The position numbers were made by a program, and so were the translations under genes. From Planctomycetota bacterium (GTDB taxonomy: Bacteria > Planctomycetota > Phycisphaerae > Sedimentisphaerales > Anaerobacaceae), in NCBI GenBank assembly GCA_026386835.1, contig JAPLMV010000234.1, positions 1 through 6,067 on the forward strand: DNA of 6,067 nucleotides. Direction: 5' to 3'. Numbering within the stretch: the first letter of the stretch is position 1; each line of letters starts with the position of its first letter. The notes beneath the pieces were generated by a model. It saw only the letters and a program-made list of their open reading frames with translations, made no database searches and was not told where the DNA came from. Shown here piece by piece: positions 5,229 through 6,067 of the stretch.

Positions 5229-6067
5229 GGCGCAACAAGGATAACGGTATCAATTGAAGACGGAGGCCGAAAACTAATATCGGTCGCCGACAACGGCTGC
5301 GGAATGGACGCTGAGGATTTGGCAAAGGCATTCGAGCCGCACACCACAAGCAAAATTAAAAATTCTGCCGACCTCCATAGAATATCAACGCTCGGCTTTA
5401 GAGGCGAGGCACTGGCAAGTATCGGCTCGGTAGCACAGGTGCGGACTGTAAGCAGAGCAAAAGACACATTGACGGCCAACTGCATCGAAATTGACTGCGG
5501 AAATAAAGGAAATGTAAACCCCTGCAGCGCAGATTACGGCACAACCATCGAGATTAGAGACCTGTTTTACAAGCTGCCTGCCCGGCGAAAATTTCTCAAG
5601 ACCGCCAATACCGAAACAGGACACATTACCGAGGTTTTTATACGAATCGCACTTGCAAATGCCAATTTGGATATGACGCTGTTATCGAACGGGCGGGAAA
5701 TTTATCGGCTCAGCGGTAAAGATGGTCTTGGCCGGCGAATAGCCGATTTGTTTTCGGCTGAGATTTCGCAGGATTTAATTGAAACCGAAAGCCAGGAGAA
5801 AGGCCTGCAAATCCTGGCACTTATAGGCGGCTCGCACACATCCCGCACAAATAATAAATTTCAATATGTATTCCTGAACGGCAGATTCATTCACGACAAA
5901 TTCATCGCACATGCAATCAAAGAGGCCTACAGAGGCATCATCGAGCCGGACAGGTTTCCTGTAGTGTTTTTGTTTATCAGGCTGCCCTATGAAGATTATG
6001 ATGTGAACGTACACCCGACAAAAATTGAGGTTCGGTTTTTTAATTCCAACCTGATTCATTCGCAGAT
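5115..6067 (+). CDS. mutL: DNA mismatch repair protein MutL, N-terminal part, cut off by window edge
   Basis: MutL is the ATP-driven matchmaker that links MutS recognition of a mismatch to strand incision. The 317 visible codons cover the GHKL ATPase and transducer domains; the C-terminal dimerisation domain lies beyond the window. Seen: [26 protein letters not shown] at 16-41 with catalytic E33 and Mg-binding N34 (this motif spans more than one line of the fold), ADNGCGM at 58-64, HTTSKI at 76-81, STLGFRGEALASI at 91-103, LPARRKFLK at 154-162, FLNGRFI at 253-259 and NVHPTKIEVRF at 298-308. No frame break occurs in the visible part. The ribosome binding site is poor: only GAGAC-like sequence precedes the ATG. 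The first 114 bases are duplicated at 4185-4298. This copy is probably the working gene, but it is now cut off from the zeta unit and needs its own promoter or readthrough; I could not identify a promoter for it. Confidence 0.97.
   Translation, partial: MGQIKVLDQNMINMIAAGEVIERPASVVKELLENSIDAGATRITVSIEDGGRKLISVADNGCGMDAEDLAKAFEPHTTSKIKNSADLHRISTLGFRGEALASIGSVAQVRTVSRAKDTLTANCIEIDCGNKGNVNPCSADYGTTIEIRDLFYKLPARRKFLKTANTETGHITEVFIRIALANANLDMTLLSNGREIYRLSGKDGLGRRIADLFSAEISQDLIETESQEKGLQILALIGGSHTSRTNNKFQYVFLNGRFIHDKFIAHAIKEAYRGIIEPDRFPVVFLFIRLPYEDYDVNVHPTKIEVRFFNSNLIHSQ

Noticed and set aside
1..6067. CRISPR array, tRNA or rRNA genes
   Set aside because: I saw no regularly spaced repeats, no tRNA-like cloverleaf and no rRNA-like sequence in this window.

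Overview
The window looks like bacterial chromosome with moderate GC content. By eye it fits a Gram-negative lineage that makes lipoproteins, and from memory the MutL and phosphoglycerate mutase wording resembles Planctomycetota (Phycisphaerae-like). I could not test that taxonomic guess.

Layout. Positions 1-1518 are read leftward: a TPR-repeat lipoprotein gene followed by lspA (lipoprotein signal peptidase), which runs off the left edge. An intergenic region of about 270 bases (1519-1792) holds two outward-facing, near-consensus sigma-70 promoters. It also holds a terminator-shaped hairpin inside the leader of the rightward unit. The rightward unit is gpmI (cofactor-independent phosphoglycerate mutase), a REP-like palindrome, a zeta-toxin-like P-loop kinase gene, and a 58-residue overlapping partner gene. 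A broken copy of the first 38 codons of mutL follows.

Instead of the rest of mutL, an inverted two-gene MNT-HEPN module comes next (mntA-like nucleotidyltransferase, then hepT-like HEPN RNase, 5015-4328, leftward). It resembles type VII toxin-antitoxin systems. Immediately beyond it a full mutL starts again at 5115 and runs off the right edge. The two mutL 5' ends match at 100 of 114 positions (88%).

How it fits together. The housekeeping parts are glycolysis (gpmI), lipoprotein maturation (lspA beside a lipoprotein it probably processes) and mismatch repair (mutL). Between them sit two probable toxin-antitoxin modules of different families. The striking feature is the mutL locus. The MNT-HEPN cassette is flanked by a 5' remnant and an intact copy of the same gene, so the host keeps a working mutL while an upstream remnant marks where it may once have begun. 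Homologous recombination between the copies would remove about 930 bases, including the MNT-HEPN module, and restore a mutL directly behind the zeta unit.
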